Position numbers and translations under genes: made by a program. A DNA stretch of 64,000 nucleotides from Homoserinimonas sp044769865 (lineage in GTDB: Bacteria > Actinomycetota > Actinomycetes > Actinomycetales > Microbacteriaceae): the NCBI RefSeq assembly GCF_044769865.1, contig NZ_JBIZWA010000001.1:496001-560000 (forward strand). The letters are read 5' to 3'. Below the pieces are notes generated by a model. That model had not been told where the DNA came from and made no database searches. It saw only the letters and a list, made by a program, of their open reading frames with translations. Below, piece by piece: positions 48,760 through 56,342 of this stretch (positions are counted from its first letter, which is position 1; every line of letters starts with the position of its first letter).

Positions 48760-50241
48760 ATGACCGATTCGCTCAACAACGCCACACCCGCAGGCTGGTA
48801 TGTCGACCCGATGACGCACCAACACCTGCGGTGGTGGAACGGGCAGGCGTGGACCGAGAGCGTCGCTCCCCTGCCCGGCGCGCCCGCCGCACAGCCGGTT
48901 GCCCCTGCACCGCGCGTGCAGCAGCGCTTCGCCATCGGCGCCGGTGACGGCAACACGCAGGCCGCCGCGGCCCAGACCCAGTCGACGGCCGAGCGCTTCA
49001 CGCCCTCCTCCGTTCCCGCGCAGGAGCAGCACGGCGAGGAGCAGGGTTTCAAGACCCAGGTGCCCGCCTATGCCGCCCGCATCGAACAGCCGCGGGCCGA
49101 AACGCAGACGAATGCCCAGCCCGCCATCCCGTGGCCGGCGATGGGCAACGCGACAACTCAGACCACCGGCCACTACACCCCCCAGTACGGCGACGCCCTC
49201 GACCTCCTGAAGGGCACCTCGCTCGTGAGCGGCTCGGGCGGCCCCGATGCCGCTCCTGCCTACCGGCGTACAACAACAGCGCCGATCGACACGGGCACGG
49301 ATGCCTCAGCCGACGACTTCGCGCAGTCGCAGCGTCTCGACCCTCCCCATGCGGAGGTGCGCCCCGATCTGGCCTTCGCGACGCGCCAGCAGCAGGAGGA
49401 GGCCGCCCGCGCGGCGGAAGAGGCCCACCTTGCCGAGCTCGCGCGCCAGGAGGAGGCCCGTCTCGAATGGGACCGCCAGTTCCAGGCACAGCAGGCGCAG
49501 GCCGAGGAACTGCGGCTCGCGCAGGTGCAGGCGCAACTCGACCAGGCGCAGCATCAGGCGCAGATGCAGCAGGGTCAATCGCAGCAGGCATCCGAACCCG
49601 ACGCCGAACTCGAGTCGACGCTCATGTCGCGCCGCCAGCGTCGCGAGAAGCCCGAGCCGGTGCCGTCCGCCCCGCCGGCGGAACCCCGCGAACACGACGA
49701 CCGCAACGACGACGTCTGGGCCGGGCCGGAAGACCGCAGGGCCGAGGTCAAGCCACAGTGGTCAACGGTCGGCAGCGCGCGAGCCGCCGAACGGCAGTAC
49801 GCCGCGCCCAGGTTCTGGGGCACCGTGTCGGTCTGGCTCCTCACGATCACCCCGTGGCTTGGCGCCCTCGCCGCGTTCGTCGCCCTCGCGCTCTTCGACG
49901 CCTGGTCATTCCCGGCGCTCGGTGTGCTCGCACTCCCCTGGCTCATCGGCGTGCTGTGGGCGCAGCAGGATGCCACGCGCCTCGGCGACTTCGGACACGA
50001 ACGGCCGGCACGCGCGGCCTGGGCCATGCTCACCGCGCCCGTCTACCTCGTCATCCGCACCATCCGCGTGCGCCAGGAGGTCGGCACCGGCACGGCACCC
50101 CTGTGGGTGTGGGCGCTGAATGCGGCCGCAGTCATCAGCATCGTGGCATCCGTCGGCCTCGCACCCGACGCGCTGCCCGCCTACCTCGTGACCGCCCTCG
50201 AGCCGCTGCGGGAGACGGCGGGCGCCTGGCTCGGCCGCTGA
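48760..50241 (+). CDS. DUF2510 domain-containing membrane protein with long disordered Gln/Ala-rich region
   Basis: 493 residues from ATG 48760. Residues 10-35 are DUF2510 (PAGWYVDPMTHQHLRWWNGQAWTESV). Residues 45-370 are low-complexity, with a coiled-coil stretch rich in Gln/Glu/Ala (RQQQEEAARAAEEAHLAELA). The C-terminal 120 residues hold four membrane helices (FWGTVSVWLLTITPWLGALAAFVALALF, FPALGVLALPWLIGVLWA, APLWVWALNAAAVISIVASVG). DUF2510 is a short tryptophan-rich module of unknown binding partner, common in actinobacteria. Monocistronic by appearance. Confidence 0.85.
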   Translation: MTDSLNNATPAGWYVDPMTHQHLRWWNGQAWTESVAPLPGAPAAQPVAPAPRVQQRFAIGAGDGNTQAAAAQTQSTAERFTPSSVPAQEQHGEEQGFKTQVPAYAARIEQPRAETQTNAQPAIPWPAMGNATTQTTGHYTPQYGDALDLLKGTSLVSGSGGPDAAPAYRRTTTAPIDTGTDASADDFAQSQRLDPPHAEVRPDLAFATRQQQEEAARAAEEAHLAELARQEEARLEWDRQFQAQQAQAEELRLAQVQAQLDQAQHQAQMQQGQSQQASEPDAELESTLMSRRQRREKPEPVPSAPPAEPREHDDRNDDVWAGPEDRRAEVKPQWSTVGSARAAERQYAAPRFWGTVSVWLLTITPWLGALAAFVALALFDAWSFPALGVLALPWLIGVLWAQQDATRLGDFGHERPARAAWAMLTAPVYLVIRTIRVRQEVGTGTAPLWVWALNAAAVISIVASVGLAPDALPAYLVTALEPLRETAGAWLGR

Positions 50242-50318
50242 CCTGCCCGCCACCCGGGGCCTGAACCTTCACTGAGTATCACCCCACCGACGCGACTGGC
50301 GAGCCTATCGTGGGCCCC

Positions 50319-50669
50319 ATGAGCACCCACGAACACGACCGGCGCAACCGCGCGGATGCCCCTCTCGGCGCTCTCTCGCCCGGCTCGACTGCGACGGGGG
50401 CGGGCTCGACGAGAGACCAGTGGCTGGCCGAGTACGGGATCGAGCCGCCGAGCGTGCCGCGCTCCCCCGCCGACCCCGAGGCGCTCATCCGCGGCCAGCG
50501 CGTCACGACGGCACACGACATGGAGCCGGGCGAGGCTACGGATGTCACACCCGAAGCGACGGCCGAGGCATCCGTTCCCGAGGTGCAGCCCGCCGGGCCC
50601 GCACACGCTGACGCAGACCTGAATCCCGCCGAACCGGCATCCGCCACCGACACGCAGGAGGAACAATGA
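50319..50669 (+). CDS. Hypothetical acidic disordered protein, 116 residues
   Basis: ATG 50319 is seven bases after TATCGT (50306-50311), a leaderless start. The N-terminal half contains STRDQWLAEYGIEPPSVPRSPADPEALIRGQRVT, the only patch that looks structured. The rest is Ala/Glu/Asp/Pro-rich and disordered. It overlaps the next small gene (ATGA). No family recognised. It is the first of three consecutive acidic small proteins (50319-51074). Confidence 0.65.
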   Translation: MSTHEHDRRNRADAPLGALSPGSTATGAGSTRDQWLAEYGIEPPSVPRSPADPEALIRGQRVTTAHDMEPGEATDVTPEATAEASVPEVQPAGPAHADADLNPAEPASATDTQEEQ

Positions 50670-50884
50670 TGGACCGCACACCGCACCCTGAGCAGCCCGC
50701 CGAAGGCACCGACCAGCCTGCCTACACTGAGGAGGAGACGGCCGACCGCGGCAGCGAGGAGTCTGGCGACGACGTCGCCGACGACATATTCGCGGCCATC
50801 CCCGGCCGCCTCAACCAGGACCTCGACGACCCGTCGAAGTCCGACCCGAGCCTGGGTCCAGATCATCCGATCGGGTCTCCCTGA
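50666..50884 (+). CDS. Small acidic protein, 72 residues
   Basis: Start ATG 50666 overlaps the previous stop; ATG 50669 is an equal alternative. The product is strongly acidic (TEEETADRGSEESGDDVADDIFAAIPG) and ends DPSLGPDHPIGSP. A short hydrophobic patch IFAAIPGRL is the only possible binding segment. Translationally coupled to the gene before. Function unknown. Confidence 0.6.
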   Translation: MMDRTPHPEQPAEGTDQPAYTEEETADRGSEESGDDVADDIFAAIPGRLNQDLDDPSKSDPSLGPDHPIGSP

Positions 50885-50918
50885 AGCCAAACAGCTGAAG
50901 TGCAGGTGAGGAGGTCAC

Positions 50919-51074
50919 ATGGCCAAGGAGTATGAGCCCATCCTCGACGACGAGCGCGAGGAGGAACTGGTCGATGAGCCGGAGGTCAAGGCTCCCCCGA
51001 CCATCGACCCCGACGAGCGCATCGAGGTCGAGGAAGACGACGACGTGCCCTTGGACGACGAACGTCCCGCCTGA
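50919..51074 (+). CDS. Very acidic 51-residue protein
   Basis: Start ATG 50919 has a strong GAGGAGG site nine bases before it; stop TGA 51072-51074. Sequence design: MAKEYEPILDDEREEELVDE, then VKAPPTIDPDERIEVEEDDD and a DDERPA tail. More than a third of residues are Asp or Glu. It follows two other acidic small genes by 34 bases and probably belongs to the same transcript. No family recognised; nucleic-acid mimicry or chaperone-like ion buffering are only guesses. Confidence 0.65.
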   Translation: MAKEYEPILDDEREEELVDEPEVKAPPTIDPDERIEVEEDDDVPLDDERPA

Positions 51075-51122
51075 GTCATGAGTACTGGGCGCTGAGCACG
51101 CCAGCGGGCTCGGTGGGGGCGG

Positions 51123-51920
51123 CTATGCCGTTGCCCGCCGGGCCCGCTTCTTCTGTGCCGCGGCGAACATCGCCATGAAGACGATCGTCGTGATGGCGCT
51201 CGCCGCGAGGAGCGCGAGCGCGACGGGCTGGGTGATCTCCCGCGCGCCTGTCATGAGCGCGACGGCGACGGCGACGATCGCGTGCACGACCGTCGTGAGC
51301 GCCACGCGCTGCAGCACCGAGCCGTTGCCGAGGTGGCCGAGCAGCACCGCGAAGGCGGTCACCGCGAGTACGACGGCGCCGACCGTGAGCGCGGTGTCGT
51401 GCATGGGGAACATCTGCACGACCCAGAAGCCCCACACGAGCCCGATGATGATCGTCGCAAGCAGGCGGCTGCCCGCGAGTTCAAGGATGGGCTGGGCGAA
51501 GCCGCGGATGGCGAGCTCCTGGAGCGCCACCGCGACGATGATGCCGACGATCGTGACGACGTCCGGCACGCCGTCGACGCCGAACTCTGCGACCGGCAGC
51601 GCGACCCCGGCGAGTGCCAGCACCGCGAGCGTCAGGCCGAGGAACACCGCGGATGCCACGACCCCGAGCACGAGGTGCGCGATGACCTGGCGGCGCGCAA
51701 CGGGCGCGGGCCACAGTCCCTCGAGCGTGCGACGGTGGCTCGCCCAGGCCGCGAGAGCACCGGCCGCGGGCCCGAGTGCCGCGAGCGGCAACACCCCTGC
51801 CGCGACCCCGCTGAGGTCCTGCCAGACGTCGAGCACGACCGAGACGATGCCGGCCGTGACGGCGAAGATGACGAGGGGAACGAAGGCGCGCTCAAGACGC
51901 GAAGTGTCGGGGGTGGGCAC
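51123..51920 (-). CDS. CPBP-family intramembrane protein, catalytic motif altered
   Basis: 265 residues from ATG 51920. Seven to eight membrane helices. The CPBP (Abi/CaaX-like) motif 1 should be EExxxR; here it reads LQELAIRGF, so the first Glu is Gln. Motif 2 (FxxxH or WxxxH) reads LVWGFWVVQM with Gln in place of His. The rest of the domain (LATIIIGLVWGF, LLGHLGNGSVLQRVALTTVVHAIVAVAVAL) fits the family. Peptidase activity is therefore doubtful. Unknown role; it is convergent with the acidic protein set. Confidence 0.78.
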   Translation of the reverse strand: MPTPDTSRLERAFVPLVIFAVTAGIVSVVLDVWQDLSGVAAGVLPLAALGPAAGALAAWASHRRTLEGLWPAPVARRQVIAHLVLGVVASAVFLGLTLAVLALAGVALPVAEFGVDGVPDVVTIVGIIVAVALQELAIRGFAQPILELAGSRLLATIIIGLVWGFWVVQMFPMHDTALTVGAVVLAVTAFAVLLGHLGNGSVLQRVALTTVVHAIVAVAVALMTGAREITQPVALALLAASAITTIVFMAMFAAAQKKRARRATA

Positions 51921-51968
51921 ACTCCATCGTACGTGGGGCGCGCCACCCTCCCGGGCGTCGGCCGAGCG

Positions 51969-52367
51969 TCAGCCCAGCGTCTCGAGCAGGCGCCGACAGC
52001 TTGCGGCGCAGCGGCGACACGCCTCCGCGCACGCCCGGCAGTGCTCGTGCATGTCGGCGTGCGACTCACACTCGGCACCGCACGCCTCGCACGCGGCGAT
52101 GCATGCGGAGAGCAGCGCTGCGAGGATCTCGGGGTCGCCGCTGCCCTGCCTGCTCAGCACCCTCAGGGTCGCGTTGCACACGTCGGCACAGTCGAGGTCG
52201 GTGCGGATGCACTTGCGGAGGTGATCGACCGAGTCCTCGTGCAGGCAGGCATCCGCGCATACCGTGCAGGCCTGCACGCAGGCGGCGATGTCATCGATCA
52301 CGGCAGCCAGGTCAGACACGTCTGCGCCGGCCGCCGGGTGGCTCTTGAGTATCGTCTCTGTTGTCAT
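51969..52367 (-). CDS. Cys-rich four-helix-bundle copper-binding protein (Csp/DUF326-like)
   Basis: 132 residues from ATG 52367, seven bases after TACCGT on the - strand (leaderless). The Cys pattern is that of copper storage proteins: CVQACTVCADACLHED, CIRTDLDCADVC, LLSACIAACEACGAECESHADMHEHCRACAEACRRCAASC. Each helix of the four-helix bundle points several Cys and His to the core to hold many Cu(I) ions. No signal peptide is seen, so it is probably cytosolic. It links functionally with the copper operon at 35-38 kb. Confidence 0.9.
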   Translation of the reverse strand: MTTETILKSHPAAGADVSDLAAVIDDIAACVQACTVCADACLHEDSVDHLRKCIRTDLDCADVCNATLRVLSRQGSGDPEILAALLSACIAACEACGAECESHADMHEHCRACAEACRRCAASCRRLLETLG

Positions 52368-52439
52368 GCGGGTCACGGTACGACGAGCAGCCGACCCATC
52401 CGGCGAATGCGCAGGGAGTTGTCAGCATGGCTGCGGCGG

Positions 52440-52697
52440 GGCGCGCCCGGTGAGATCGCGACGCCCATGACGGGGCAGGAAGACGAGAATCCCCGCGACG
52501 CGGAACGGCCGGGCGTGCCGCTGGGGCGTCCGGGAGACGCGCGGGAGGTGGCATCCGTCATCGCGTTCCTCGCCTCGGAACACTCCTCCTAGGTCACGGG
52601 AGCCTCCCTGCTCGTCGACGGCGGAATGGTGCAGATGGGGCCCCAGGCGGGCTCCCATATCGAAAGCAACGAGTGGCGGTCGCCCAACAAGCAGTAA
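52440..52697 (+). pseudogene. 3' remnant of an SDR dehydrogenase gene, with an internal stop
   Basis: Only the C-terminal part of a classical SDR is left: APGEIATPMTGQEDENP, PLGRPGDAREVASVIAFLASEHSS, then TAG 52590-52592 where Tyr is usual (S-Y-V-T-G), then VTGASLLVDGGMVQMGPQAG and the end NEWRSPNKQ at TAA 52695-52697. The upstream coding part (about 170 residues) is missing; the cut is near 52440, right after the copper-protein promoter region. Confidence 0.8.
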
Positions 52698-52790
52698 CGA
52701 CGATCCCTCGCTCCCCACCTTGAATCCCCAGCGGGGTTGGCGTATCACCTGACCCAAGGCACAAGCACGGGAACCCGAGGAGGGCGAACA

Positions 52791-53564
52791 ATGAGCACGC
52801 CAGGAGATCGCAACGACCCCGCCGCACGCGATGCGGCGGCAAGGGATGCAGCGGCACGGCACGACGACGACACGCTGCGACGTGACACGGCAGTCGGCGA
52901 CGACCGCCGCGACTATGCGCCGACCGCTGCGCCGGTGTCGGCGAGCGCCGCATCCGCCAACACGGGCAGCAACGCTGCCGCCGTCCCTGTCGAACAACGC
53001 AGCACCCTCCGCGAGGAGGTGCTCGAGCGGGAGGAGGAACGCTTCGGCGGCATCAAGGTGGGCTCCGCCTTCTTCGGATGGCTCGCCGCCGTCGGCCTCG
53101 GAGTGCTGCTCACGGCACTCGCCGCGGGCATCCTGACCCTCCTCGGACTCGAGGTGGGGTTCGGCAATGCGGCCGAGGTAGCGGAGGAGAACGCCGACAC
53201 GGTCGCCCTCGTCTCAGCCATCACGCTCATCGTCGTGATGTTCGTCGCCTACTTCTGCGGCGGATACGTCGCCGGGCGCATGGCCCGCTTCGACGGCGCC
53301 AAGCAGGGGCTCATGGTGTTCCTGTGGGGCCTCATCATCGCGGTCGTCGTCGCGATCGTCGCCGCCGTCACGGGTGACGCCTTCAACCTGCTCAGCAACG
53401 TGCAGGCCCTGCCGAGCATCCCGCTCGGTGACACGGATGTCACTGCCGCGAGCATCATCACGGCGATCCTGCTCGCCCTCGCAATGCTCGCCGGTGCGGT
53501 GCTCGGCGGCATGGCTGGGATGCGCTTCCACCGTCGCGTCGACCGAGTGGGGCTGGGCCGATGA
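52791..53564 (+). CDS. Hypothetical membrane protein with disordered N-terminus
   Basis: 257 residues from ATG 52791, with GAGGAGGG before it. Residues 1-90 are polar and charged (ARDAAARDAAARHDDDTLRRDTAVGDDRR, then EREEERFGGIKVGSAFFG). Four membrane helices follow: FFGWLAAVGLGVLLTALAAGILTLLG, VALVSAITLIVVMFVAYFCGGYVAGRMAR, GLMVFLWGLIIAVVVAIVAAVTG and ASIITAILLALAMLAGAVLGGMAG. The Gly-rich GGYVAGRMARFDGAKQGL loop is conserved-looking. ATGA overlap with the PRC-barrel gene. Role unknown; the pair suggests an envelope complex. Confidence 0.78.
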   Translation: MSTPGDRNDPAARDAAARDAAARHDDDTLRRDTAVGDDRRDYAPTAAPVSASAASANTGSNAAAVPVEQRSTLREEVLEREEERFGGIKVGSAFFGWLAAVGLGVLLTALAAGILTLLGLEVGFGNAAEVAEENADTVALVSAITLIVVMFVAYFCGGYVAGRMARFDGAKQGLMVFLWGLIIAVVVAIVAAVTGDAFNLLSNVQALPSIPLGDTDVTAASIITAILLALAMLAGAVLGGMAGMRFHRRVDRVGLGR

Positions 53565-54172
53565 TCGAGAACAGCGCAGTCGGAAGCATCATCGGCGCCC
53601 CCGCCTTGGGACCCGATGGGGAGAAGATCGGCACGGTCGGCCAGGTCTTCGTCGAACCGCACACGAGCATGCCCAACTGGGCGACCGTGCACACGGGTCT
53701 CTTCAGACGTCACGAGACCTTCGTGCCGCTCGACGGTGCCACGTTCGACCGCGAATCACTGCACCTGCCCTACGACAAGGACACGATCAAGGACGCGCCC
53801 CACGTCGAGACGGACGGCCCGCTCAGCCCTGAGTCGGAGGCGGAGCTGTACCGCTACTACGGCATCACCCCCGATGTTCCGGATGCGTCGCCGGTCAAGT
53901 CCGAACGGGACGCCACGACCGAACGCGACGCGCACGACGCGCACGACTCGCACGACGCCGGGGGCGAAAGCGCGCCGCCGCTCGGCGTGCCCGTCGCACA
54001 CACCCCGGCCAACGCGCATGACCGTCACCCCGACCCAGACGCGGCCGCGGCGGGGGCCGAGTATGCGGAGGAGTCGCGTCGGCAGCAGGGCGAGGCATCC
54101 GACACCGCTGGCGACGGCGTGGCCGACGACGGCACGGCGCCTCACAAGGACGGCCCGCGCCACCGCGCCTGA
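53561..54172 (+). CDS. PRC-barrel domain protein with disordered tail
   Basis: 203 residues from ATG 53561, overlapping the previous stop. Residues 5-95 form a PRC barrel: GSIIGAPALGPDGEKIGTVGQVFVEPHTSMPNWATVHTGLFRRHETFVPLDGATFDRESLHLPYDKDTIKDAP, typical of the stress-related stand-alone PRC proteins. After ESEAELYRYYGI comes a His/Asp/Ala-rich disordered tail (AHDAHDSHDAGG). PRC barrels mediate protein or RNA contacts. Coupled to the membrane protein upstream, which may dock it. A strong hairpin ends the transcript. Confidence 0.85.
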   Translation: MIENSAVGSIIGAPALGPDGEKIGTVGQVFVEPHTSMPNWATVHTGLFRRHETFVPLDGATFDRESLHLPYDKDTIKDAPHVETDGPLSPESEAELYRYYGITPDVPDASPVKSERDATTERDAHDAHDSHDAGGESAPPLGVPVAHTPANAHDRHPDPDAAAAGAEYAEESRRQQGEASDTAGDGVADDGTAPHKDGPRHRA

Positions 54173-54182
54173 CGCCTCACCG

Positions 54183-54214
54183 TCGACGCCGTCACCCTCG
54201 GGTGGCGGCGTCGA
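54183..54214 (+). terminator. Strong terminator hairpin after the PRC-barrel gene
   Basis: TCGACGCCGTCACC pairs with GGTGGCGGCGTCGA (13 Watson-Crick pairs and one wobble) around CTCG. It lies 10 bases after the PRC stop; a weak T-rich run (CCTTTGCT) follows about 20 bases later. Confidence 0.75.
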
Positions 54215-54284
54215 TGCGTGTGCGCTCCTGTGCCTTTGCTCAATATCTGTGCGGTGACGGATGCCCCGGCCTAACGTCTGCGGC

Positions 54285-54719
54285 ATGAGCAACATTGACG
54301 ACACGAACCTGGGCGGCACCGACGGTCTCGGCGGGCAGCCGTCGGACCTGGGCGCCGACGCGAACTCCTTCGAGCAGGGCACGGGCGACCCCGTGGGCGC
54401 TGGCACGGTCGAGACACCGAACGTCGATGGTGGGCGACCCGACGGCGCGCCTGATGAGGACGCGACATCCGATGACCCAGCACCTCGTGACCCCGTCGAC
54501 GCTGCGGCGGAATCGAAGCAGACCGTCGTGAACGATGCCGTCGCCGGCGAACCGGTCGAGGGCGCGCCCGAAGGAGACGACCCCGGGATTATCGAGCCGG
54601 TCGAGGGTGTCGGCGACGATGAGGAGAACCGCGCCGAGTTCGACGCGACCGATGGCCTGGCCGAGGATGCGCCAGACCAGATCCAGACCGACCCTGACGG
54701 GGATGTCGCGAACCGCTGA
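54285..54719 (+). CDS. Hypothetical acidic low-complexity protein, 144 residues
   Basis: ATG 54285, seven bases after TAACGT (54272-54277): a leaderless start. The whole protein is Asp/Glu/Gly/Pro-rich without hydrophobic core (GGTDGLGGQPSDLGADANSFEQG to DPDGDVANR). No structured domain is visible. It resembles in composition the acidic proteins at 50319-51074. It is convergent with the second PKD cassette, 31 bases apart. Function unknown. Confidence 0.65.
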   Translation: MSNIDDTNLGGTDGLGGQPSDLGADANSFEQGTGDPVGAGTVETPNVDGGRPDGAPDEDATSDDPAPRDPVDAAAESKQTVVNDAVAGEPVEGAPEGDDPGIIEPVEGVGDDEENRAEFDATDGLAEDAPDQIQTDPDGDVANR

Positions 54720-54750
54720 ATCCTCCTGGTTGGCGACTCGCCAGTTGCGT

Positions 54751-55578
54751 TCAGCAGCCGACGCCGGAGGGATCCTCGGTGCAGTCCTTGTCGACAAGCA
54801 CGGTGTTCACGGAGTAGACCTGCAGCGACATTGGCGGCGACGCGATTGGCAACGTGCCCGGGATGTCCCACCAGAGACCGTCGCCGATCGTCGCCCGCAC
54901 CGCATAGTGGGTCGTGAGCTGGACCGTGTAGGTGCCTTTGTCGGCATAGACGTGACTGGTGGGGGTCTCCGTGAACTCGTTGGCTTCGTCGTTCCACGGT
55001 GCCCCGGGGGTTTCGGTGAGGGCGGTCGAACCGTCGCCGAAGTCCCACGAGTAGGCGACCGGGATGAACTGTGCCGTCACGGGCTGCCCGAGGAGCGGAC
55101 CGCTGCGCGTGTGAGCGGATGCAGCGGCGTAGAAGTTCGTCGGCAGCCCGCGGATCGCTAGCCCCGCCGGCTCTGAATGCAGCGTCGCGGATGCGGGCGC
55201 GAGCGCAAGGAAGTCCTCGATTGTGAACCCCGGCGCGCCCTCCGCTGGTTCCGCATCCTCGACATCGTCGGCTCGTTGGCACAGCGGGCGCAAGTTGCCC
55301 TCGGCGCCGACGACGCAGCGCATATCGATCGTTGGCGGGGGTGGGGTGTTCTGGAACAAGGCGTTGTATCGGGTGACTGGCGGACCCAGGGTCGTCGGTG
55401 CTTCCACTTTCGCGCCGAGCCCAAGGGCACCGTCTGCCAGCTCAGTACAGAAGCGAAACACTGCGCCGGACAACACACAGTCCGGTGGGTTCGACGGAAG
55501 CGAGGGTGATGGAGACGGTGCGGGGGCTGCGGAGAGAACGGCAAAGAGAAGCGTCGCTAGCAGGGAGAGTCTTGCCAT
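54751..55578 (-). CDS. Secreted PKD-domain protein of the duplicated cassette (copy B)
   Basis: 275 residues from ATG 55578. A Sec signal (RLSLLATLLFAVLSAAPA) is followed by a Pro/Ser-rich linker. Residues about 170-245 are PKD-like: FIPVAYSWDFGDGSTALTET, then SHVYADKGTYTVQLTTHYAVRA. The C-terminus SVNTVLVDKDCTEDPSGVGC matches the 13354 gene closely. Cys residues in the N-terminal part (CVLSGAVFRFC, DMRCVVG, RPLCQ) could pair. Its start overlaps the lipoprotein gene by 22 bases. Same gene order and orientation relation as copy A, but on the opposite strand. Confidence 0.82.
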   Translation of the reverse strand: MARLSLLATLLFAVLSAAPAPSPSPSLPSNPPDCVLSGAVFRFCTELADGALGLGAKVEAPTTLGPPVTRYNALFQNTPPPPTIDMRCVVGAEGNLRPLCQRADDVEDAEPAEGAPGFTIEDFLALAPASATLHSEPAGLAIRGLPTNFYAAASAHTRSGPLLGQPVTAQFIPVAYSWDFGDGSTALTETPGAPWNDEANEFTETPTSHVYADKGTYTVQLTTHYAVRATIGDGLWWDIPGTLPIASPPMSLQVYSVNTVLVDKDCTEDPSGVGC

Positions 55579-56096
55579 GGTTCCATTCCAGCAACCAGGA
55601 GGGATGGCTCGCTTTCCTTCGTCACGACCTCGAACTTGACCTGGGACAAGGTGCGATCTGGACCGTCGAGTAGATCGAGCTTTTCGCCCTCAGCATTGAC
55701 GATCGAGTGTTTGCTGTAGTCGATGCATGCGGTAACGATGAGAGTCTCGCCATACGACTGGAGGAACTGAACGCTATCTGCCGTCAGGTCACCTACTTGA
55801 TGGACGGCGTCCTCGCGAAACTTGGCTGCAGTGGTTTGTACGTCTTCGAGCCACTCTTTCGCGCTGAGGGGAGCAAGCCTTTCAACGCCCTTCCCACCTT
55901 CCTTGAACACCGCGTTCGAGATCGTCCAATACACATCGATTGCTTCCTCAGCGGCCGCGACGGCTTCCTCCTCCGAGGCGAAGGCCGATGGCTCGGAGGA
56001 CGACGTCGGGATTTTCGGCGGCTCAGTCTGCGGTGAACTGCATCCGGCAGCAAGCGTTATGACAGCGAGTGCAGCAAGGGTGGCGGGGCGACGCAT
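55557..56096 (-). CDS. Lipoprotein of the duplicated cassette (copy B)
   Basis: 179 residues from ATG 56096. The lipobox is ITLAAGC (Cys at residue 19). The mature protein contains EEEAVAAAEEAIDVYWTISNAVFKEGGKGVERL, the same pattern as copy A at 12800, and ends GMEPWQDSPC. A single Cys in TACIDYSKH pairs possibly with the terminal one. Overlaps the PKD gene by 22 bases. Expected to sit on the outer face of the membrane beside its secreted partner. Role unknown. Confidence 0.82.
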   Translation of the reverse strand: MRRPATLAALAVITLAAGCSSPQTEPPKIPTSSSEPSAFASEEEAVAAAEEAIDVYWTISNAVFKEGGKGVERLAPLSAKEWLEDVQTTAAKFREDAVHQVGDLTADSVQFLQSYGETLIVTACIDYSKHSIVNAEGEKLDLLDGPDRTLSQVKFEVVTKESEPSLLVAGMEPWQDSPC

Positions 56097-56165
56097 CCCG
56101 CGAGGATACGAGCGCCACGAGCATCCGCGCAGGAGTTCTCCACACGCGCCGAGCGCCGCTGCGCT

Positions 56166-56342
56166 TCAGTCGCCGTCCGCACCGCCGTCGACGCCCCAGT
56201 CGGGCATGCCATCGTCGGGCACGAGCGTCTCGGCGACATGCTGGGTCGGGGTGCCGCCGAGCGAGTCGCCCAGCGGCAGCCGCCTGTAGAGGTCGCCGCT
56301 GGCCTGCGCCGCAGCATCCGTCTGGTTGCGCCTATCGCTCAC
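56166..56342 (-). CDS. Small hypothetical protein, 58 residues, coupled to DUF1761
   Basis: GTG 56342 overlaps the DUF1761 stop (GTGA). The sequence begins MSDRRNQTDAAAQASGDLYR, continues RLPLGDSLGGTPTQHVAETL and ends in an acidic PDDGMPDWG...DGD tail. No membrane helix. No family recognised. Its only link is translational coupling to the DUF1761 gene. Confidence 0.55.
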   Translation of the reverse strand: MSDRRNQTDAAAQASGDLYRRLPLGDSLGGTPTQHVAETLVPDDGMPDWGVDGGADGD

